A DNA stretch of 64,000 bases, from NCBI GenBank assembly GCA_934271465.1, contig CAKQRQ010000002.1, forward strand, positions 133,575 to 197,574, in the 5' to 3' direction. The stretch comes from an uncultured Alphaproteobacteria bacterium (lineage in GTDB: Bacteria > Pseudomonadota > Alphaproteobacteria > RF32 > CAG-239). The notes under the pieces were generated by a model. That model was not told the DNA's origin and did no database searches. It was given only the letters and a program-made list of their open reading frames with translations. This document shows positions 60,046 to 64,000 of the stretch, piece after piece. The position numbers and the translations under genes were made by a program. Position 1 is the first letter of the stretch, and each line of letters opens with the position of its first letter.

Positions 60046-60120
60046 TTACAAAAACCCGTTACCTCAACCCGATTCAAATTTCTCTTTAATCTAGACTCTT
60101 TTTCAAACGAGGTAAAGGAC

Positions 60121-61395
60121 TTATTTTGCCTTGTGTAATTTTCGCGCCGGCACCGGAATACTGAAACCGATTTCATCATTATAGCGGTTAATCCGGTTCA
60201 AGAGCTGCCTGTCGGGATACCCATCCTGAGGCAGACCGGCTTTTTTCTGAACTTTTTTAATGGCTTCGCGCGTCTTGCTCCCGAGCTGCCCGTCTTCTTC
60301 CAGCTTAAACCAGCCGAGTTTGTTGATAAAGCTTTGAATCTTCATAACCTCATCTGTTTTCACACGTTGAGCCGACGTGGCCGAAACCTTTTTCCATTTC
60401 TTGCCCGTTTTGATATAATCTGCCAACAACCCGACAGCCAAAGCATAATTCTCGGAGCGATTCCAATGCATAATTTTGTAAAAATTGTCGGTTACCAAAT
60501 AAGCCTTGCCTGTTTTTCCCTCCGGCGTAATCACAGATGCCTTGATGTTTGATGACAGCCGCAGCGGCTTATTATCCGGCGTCCTGACGCCTATGTTTTT
60601 CCATTCCTTAACGGTTTTGTCTTTGTGCCGGCCGGTCAACGCATAATCAAAATTCCACGGCAGACTGACTTCAATAACCGCAGGCACACCTTTTTGCCAG
60701 CCGATTAAAGTCAAATAATTGGCCGCAGACGCCGCCGCATCTTCAAACGACGACCAAATATCGATTTGCCCGTCATTGTTAAAATCAACCGCATAGGCAT
60801 TAAAAGTCGAGGGCATAAATTGGAAGTGCCCCATGGCACCCGCCCAAGACCCCTGCATTTTGGTAAAATCTATTTTCCATGTATCAATAATTTTCAACGC
60901 CTGATAGAGCTGTTCTCTGAAAAACGCCGAACGCCGTTTGTCATAGCTCATTTCCGTCAGAGCATCAATCACATTATAGCCGCCAAAGTTTGACCCGAAA
61001 TTTGTTTCTATTCCCCAAAAAGCAATAATATATTCGCCCGAAAGCGCATATTTTTCTTCAATCTGCGTCAAGAGCGGTTGCAAGTCCCGATAATATTTCT
61101 GGCCTTTTTCAACACGTTTTTGATTAACCACGCGGTTAAGATAATCATCGGAAGTAAAAACAAACTCCGGCTGGCGGCGATCATGTTTCACAGCTGCCGG
61201 CGTCGGATGATAATAATCAAAAGCATACACTTTTGAAACAGTTTCTTCCGAAATTCCTTTCGCAACCATTTCCTTTTTGAGCGCATCAAGCCAATCCAAA
61301 TATTCTTTGGGCGCACAGCTTGTCACATTGGCCGACGCGCACGCCGCCACTCCCAAGCAAACACTCATATATAACGCAGGCAAAAACTTTGACAC
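60121..61395 (-). CDS. mltB: lytic murein transglycosylase B family protein
   Basis: Cleaves peptidoglycan glycan strands. The N-terminus has a lipobox-like GVAAC. The transglycosylase domain carries catalytic Glu in IIAFWGIETNFGSNFGG and the support motif GAMGHFQFMPSTF; a C-terminal peptidoglycan-binding domain 1 covers about residues 345-405 (DGQLGSKTREAIKKVQ). GTG 61395 with GGAAG six bases upstream was chosen; 424 residues. Confidence 0.93.
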   Translation of the reverse strand: MSKFLPALYMSVCLGVAACASANVTSCAPKEYLDWLDALKKEMVAKGISEETVSKVYAFDYYHPTPAAVKHDRRQPEFVFTSDDYLNRVVNQKRVEKGQKYYRDLQPLLTQIEEKYALSGEYIIAFWGIETNFGSNFGGYNVIDALTEMSYDKRRSAFFREQLYQALKIIDTWKIDFTKMQGSWAGAMGHFQFMPSTFNAYAVDFNNDGQIDIWSSFEDAAASAANYLTLIGWQKGVPAVIEVSLPWNFDYALTGRHKDKTVKEWKNIGVRTPDNKPLRLSSNIKASVITPEGKTGKAYLVTDNFYKIMHWNRSENYALAVGLLADYIKTGKKWKKVSATSAQRVKTDEVMKIQSFINKLGWFKLEEDGQLGSKTREAIKKVQKKAGLPQDGYPDRQLLNRINRYNDEIGFSIPVPARKLHKAK

Positions 61396-61463
61396 AGATA
61401 TCTTCCGCAAAAATTCATTTTGAATTTATTTTAGCGGCCTTGTTTTAAAAATGAGTAAAGTTT

Positions 61464-62375
61464 TCAGGCAAAATAACGTTTTTTGGCTTTTTCGCCATTT
61501 TTGAGGCGCCAATATTTCCGAAATTCGCACAAACTGTTTTGGATATCGTGCAAACACAAATACGGCGCATTCGGATAATCCGGATTCTGCCAGCGGATTC
61601 GTTCCCAATCCGCTCCTTTGGCTTTGAGTTTGGCAAATTCGGCCGCCTGCATAGCATACAGCTTCCGACATTTGGCATCAGCCTCTTTGGCAGATAATTT
61701 TTCGCCGAAAATAATATTAAGTCCCCAATGCGCTCCGGGGCCGACAATCAAAAAATCATCTCCCGTATAAGGCACAACATCTTTGGCATAAGTCGCATCA
61801 AGCAAAATCTGTCCCGATAAAAACGGCCCCGCCAACGCAACGGCATTTTCAATAACTTTCAATCCCTCTTGCGGCGTTGACCGGCGCAAATCAGAAACAA
61901 TCCCGCTCAATTTTCCCCGCAAAGCCTCAAGCATCAGCAAAACCTGAACATGCTTATCCTTCGGGCGGTAAGAAGCGTCAAACGGATGAGACGAAATCAG
62001 ATAGGCATTCGAAAAAATTGTTTCCTCTTGTTTGAGGGCATCAAGCCGCTTTTCATAATGTTTCAGATTAAAATTTTGAGCATCAAGCACCCCGCCGAAC
62101 AAATGCTCAATCGTATCGCGCCGGTTAAAAAAGCGATAGGCAATAATATTAAAAAGTTTATTCTCCGGCGAAAGAGCATTTCCCGTCAAATAACGGGTAA
62201 TAGCCTGCGTGCCGCCGTCCAATTCCCGATAGACATTGCAAAATTTGTAAGTCTGCAAAATCTCGTCATCAGTCCAAGGTCTTGGCATTTGTTGCACAAA
62301 CCGCCTGTGCCAAATCTCCTGCCGGCGATACACAAACTCAAAAAACGCCCCTATTCTGCCCGAAACAGTCGGCAT
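61464..62375 (-). CDS. 5-hmdU DNA kinase / thymine-hypermodification family protein
   Basis: A 303-residue protein of the helical family that includes phage 5-hydroxymethyl-deoxyuridine DNA kinases and alpha-glutamyl/putrescinyl-thymine pyrophosphorylases (HMUDK/aGPT-PPlase clade). The hallmark is near residue 30: RPWTDDEILQTYKFCNVYRE followed by L-D-G-G-T-Q, with N-terminal FFEFVYRRQEIWHRR. Later conserved elements include AYRFFNRRDTIEHL and GPGAHWGLN. In phages these enzymes modify bases in DNA after synthesis of hydroxymethyluracil. No hydroxymethylase or phage gene is visible nearby. The start ATG 62375 has AGGAGG ten bases upstream and overlaps the preceding stop (TAATG), coupling it to the GDYXXLXY gene. 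Confidence 0.8.
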   Translation of the reverse strand: MPTVSGRIGAFFEFVYRRQEIWHRRFVQQMPRPWTDDEILQTYKFCNVYRELDGGTQAITRYLTGNALSPENKLFNIIAYRFFNRRDTIEHLFGGVLDAQNFNLKHYEKRLDALKQEETIFSNAYLISSHPFDASYRPKDKHVQVLLMLEALRGKLSGIVSDLRRSTPQEGLKVIENAVALAGPFLSGQILLDATYAKDVVPYTGDDFLIVGPGAHWGLNIIFGEKLSAKEADAKCRKLYAMQAAEFAKLKAKGADWERIRWQNPDYPNAPYLCLHDIQNSLCEFRKYWRLKNGEKAKKRYFA

Positions 62376-62773
62376 TAATTCAGAGCCTCCTGCCAAACTT
62401 TGCCGTTAATCAACAGATTCTTGACCCTTGGCGCTATTTTGGGCAAAAATGCAAAAACAAGCTCGGCTCGGGTCTGCGGCTCAAAAATCATTTTCTCCAA
62501 CTTTGGCGCAGCCTCTTCCGGCACATAATAACGATAATTATTTTCAAACGCCTCTTCGGGGCATATGCCGTTCTCAAACTGCGCGCAATCGGTTTGCGCC
62601 CAATCCGGCGCCAAGTTCAAAAAATGTCCCGATAACAAATCCCTCGGATCATACCCTTTGACAACAACAGACACCTCCGGCGCGTTTTCAAGACTAACGG
62701 TCAAAAATCCAATCCATGCGGCAAAATAAACAACCGGCGCACATACCAAAACAATCAAAAACTTTTTAAGCAT
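62375..62773 (-). CDS. GDYXXLXY-like membrane protein
   Basis: A 132-residue protein with an N-terminal membrane segment (LIVLVCAPVVYFAAWIGFL) and an extracytoplasmic domain. YDPRDLLSGHFLNLAPDW corresponds to the PxDPRDLLRGDYVxLxY hallmark of GDYXXLXY proteins, with GDY changed to GHF. These proteins nearly always pair with DUF2157/DUF4401 membrane proteins, as here. ATG 62773 with GGGAG upstream overlaps the DUF2157 stop by eight bases. Confidence 0.8.
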   Translation of the reverse strand: MLKKFLIVLVCAPVVYFAAWIGFLTVSLENAPEVSVVVKGYDPRDLLSGHFLNLAPDWAQTDCAQFENGICPEEAFENNYRYYVPEEAAPKLEKMIFEPQTRAELVFAFLPKIAPRVKNLLINGKVWQEALN

Positions 62774-63764
62774 GTTTTTTACTCCCTGCCAACCACAACG
62801 ATATTTTGAGCGCGGCAATCAATAAAACGCCCGCCAAAATCAAGAAAATACCCGTATTTAAAAGCGTTCCGAATTGTTCCAAAAACAGAACAAACACCCG
62901 AACCGCCGCCAAAACAACCGTCATGGTCAAAAGCTTTGTCCGATTGGCGCGGTAGGCATACCCCCCGAGGACAGTCAAAGCCGCCAAACAAAAGCCGAAA
63001 TTGACCAACGAACCGGCGTCAAAAGTCTCGCTTAGCCCGAGCAACGCCAACACAGCCATTTCAACCGGCAGCAAAAAGCTCTGTTTTTGAACAAAATTTA
63101 ATCCCGCAATGCCGAGCCATAAAACAGCAACGAGCCCAAAAAGAGACAGATTGTCCAGATTATCAAGCATCTCCGCACCAAACAAAGGACGTGTCAAAAA
63201 AGTCCACACAATATAAAACACCAGCCAAAAACGAAAAGCTTTCACAAAGCCGCTATCGGATTTAAGAAATTGCGTCGCCAAACGATACAACAACGCAACG
63301 ATAAAGAGATATGGCAAAAAATCTATACTTATTTGATCCGCAAAAAGCGGAAGATAGAGCAAATCAAAGGCCGCGCCGAAAAACGCCAAAATCCAAAAAA
63401 TCGGCAAAAGAAGTTGATTTTTCAAAAACAATAAAGGCAGCGTCAGCCCGCACCACAACATCACAAGAGCGGAAGAACTGCCGGAATTGAGCTGAAAAAC
63501 CTGAACAACGAGTCCCAAAGACGCCGCAATCAGCAAAGCATAAAAGAAAATAAGCGCCGTCAAATGCCGCCCGTTGGTCAAATAGGCTCGGACAGCACCG
63601 AACGCAACAATACCCAGCAGAAGCAAATCTGCCCCGAGCTTAGCCTCATCAGGGATAGCCTGCCAATTAGCCGAGATAACCGAAATCAACCCCAAGCCGA
63701 TACAAAACAGGCTCAGGATCGTCAAAGCCGACATCAAAAGCGAAGATTTTGTTTGAGTTTTCAT
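62766..63764 (-). CDS. DUF2157-like polytopic membrane protein
   Basis: A 332-residue protein with about ten to eleven hydrophobic segments. The N-terminal GLGLISVISANWQAIPDEAK matches the DUF2157 motif (G-x-x-x-x-x-x-A-N-W-x-x-I-P-x-x-x-K). Function unknown. ATG 63764 with AGAGG upstream was chosen; a longer frame of 65 codons lacks support. First gene of the DUF2157-GDYXXLXY-HMUDK group. Confidence 0.8.
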   Translation of the reverse strand: MKTQTKSSLLMSALTILSLFCIGLGLISVISANWQAIPDEAKLGADLLLLGIVAFGAVRAYLTNGRHLTALIFFYALLIAASLGLVVQVFQLNSGSSSALVMLWCGLTLPLLFLKNQLLLPIFWILAFFGAAFDLLYLPLFADQISIDFLPYLFIVALLYRLATQFLKSDSGFVKAFRFWLVFYIVWTFLTRPLFGAEMLDNLDNLSLFGLVAVLWLGIAGLNFVQKQSFLLPVEMAVLALLGLSETFDAGSLVNFGFCLAALTVLGGYAYRANRTKLLTMTVVLAAVRVFVLFLEQFGTLLNTGIFLILAGVLLIAALKISLWLAGSKKHA

Positions 63765-64000
63765 CACAGACCTCTTGAAAGACACAAAATTCAAAATATG
63801 TCTGATTATAGCCCTGTTCCGCCGAAAGTAAAAACTTTTAGCAAATTTATACAGACAAATTTCAAAATAACTCTTGACGGAACAAAAAGTTTCGGATAAA
63901 AGCACAATAAATCGGAACGAAAGCCGGAGTGGAAAGACGAAGTCTTTGACGGTTTTCAATCTCCAAACAAAGTATTATTCTGAAAGCAACACATATACTG
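63765..64000. other. right edge, no gene seen
   Basis: Region upstream of the DUF2157 gene. No frame with good coding character, repeat or terminator was identified; it may hold the promoter of the minus-strand operon, but no convincing -35/-10 pair was found. Confidence 0.35.

Noticed and set aside
1..64000. Insertion sequences, integrases or transposases
   Set aside because: No protein with DDE, HUH or tyrosine/serine recombinase motifs was recognised anywhere in the window.

Overview
This window looks like a chromosomal segment of a Gram-negative alphaproteobacterium with an anaerobic or microaerophilic, possibly gut-associated, lifestyle. Evidence for the class is the gene set and order dusB-trkA-hfq-hflX, the cell-wall block mltB-rlpA-dacA-tmk-holB-tatD-MBL-metG, and the recG/mfd neighbourhood. 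Kdo synthesis (kdsA) and a lipid-anchored OmpA-like protein show an outer membrane. Flavodiiron protein, rubrerythrin and a complete Rnf complex suggest low-oxygen metabolism. No rRNA, prophage, insertion sequence or CRISPR array was seen. There are two tRNA genes, Val(UAC) and Pro(UGG).

Layout. 0-6.9 kb: kdsA, a divergent flavodiiron/rubrerythrin pair, a TPR-methyltransferase, a Nudix protein and an EamA transporter. 7-13.3 kb: accessory genes of mostly unknown function, including a beta-solenoid-like repeat protein, an RNHCP zinc-finger protein and two tandem paralogous membrane proteins with lysozyme (GH24) domains. 13.5-18.6 kb: a tightly packed fabH-fabF-fabD-(GltD-like oxidoreductase) operon running into a YiaD-like lipoprotein. 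18.7-21 kb: small orphan genes. 21-28.1 kb: mfd and recG (divergent), a small hypothetical gene and a GT8 glycosyltransferase. 28.1-32.4 kb: two more orphan genes, a roughly 1 kb tandem array attached to tRNA-Val, HU, an outer-membrane barrel and a family 5 uracil-DNA glycosylase. 32.4-38.9 kb: an apbE-rseC-rnfBCDGEA operon. 38.9-41.1 kb: a CDP-alcohol phosphatidyltransferase and a DsbD/ScsB-like reductase. 41.1-41.7 kb: a rearranged tRNA-Pro locus. 41.7-63.8 kb: an almost continuous minus-strand run: DUF2157 and GDYXXLXY-like membrane proteins, a phage-type DNA-hypermodification family protein, mltB, rlpA, dacA, tmk, holB, tatD, an MBL hydrolase, a DHH phosphoesterase, metG, a degenerate nuclease-like membrane protein, trkH, a 1390-residue coiled-coil membrane protein, dusB, trkA, hfq, hflX.

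How genes work together. ApbE attaches FMN to RnfG and RnfD, and Rnf couples ferredoxin/NAD electron transfer to ion pumping. FprA and rubrerythrin remove oxygen and peroxide. MltB, RlpA and DacA remodel peptidoglycan. TrkA and TrkH form a potassium uptake system. Mfd and RecG handle stalled transcription and replication.

Most unusual signals. (1) Six small orphan genes, each a self-contained cassette of sigma-70-like promoter, A/T-rich leader without Shine-Dalgarno sequence, one ORF and an intrinsic terminator, whereas nearly all neighbours have clear Shine-Dalgarno sites. Two of them share an identical 20-nt leader beginning near the predicted transcription start. (2) Both tRNA loci carry repeated copies of the tRNA 3' end plus terminator, separated by hairpin-rich filler; at tRNA-Val this makes a tandem array with a period of about 246 bp. 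(3) Two large tandem lysozyme-domain membrane proteins with a shared unknown N-terminal region. (4) A gene of the 5-hmdU DNA kinase / thymine-hypermodification family outside any visible prophage. (5) An Rnf operon with Bacteroidetes-like gene order. Start positions were chosen by eye from Shine-Dalgarno placement and family length; all family assignments come from motif recognition, not searches.
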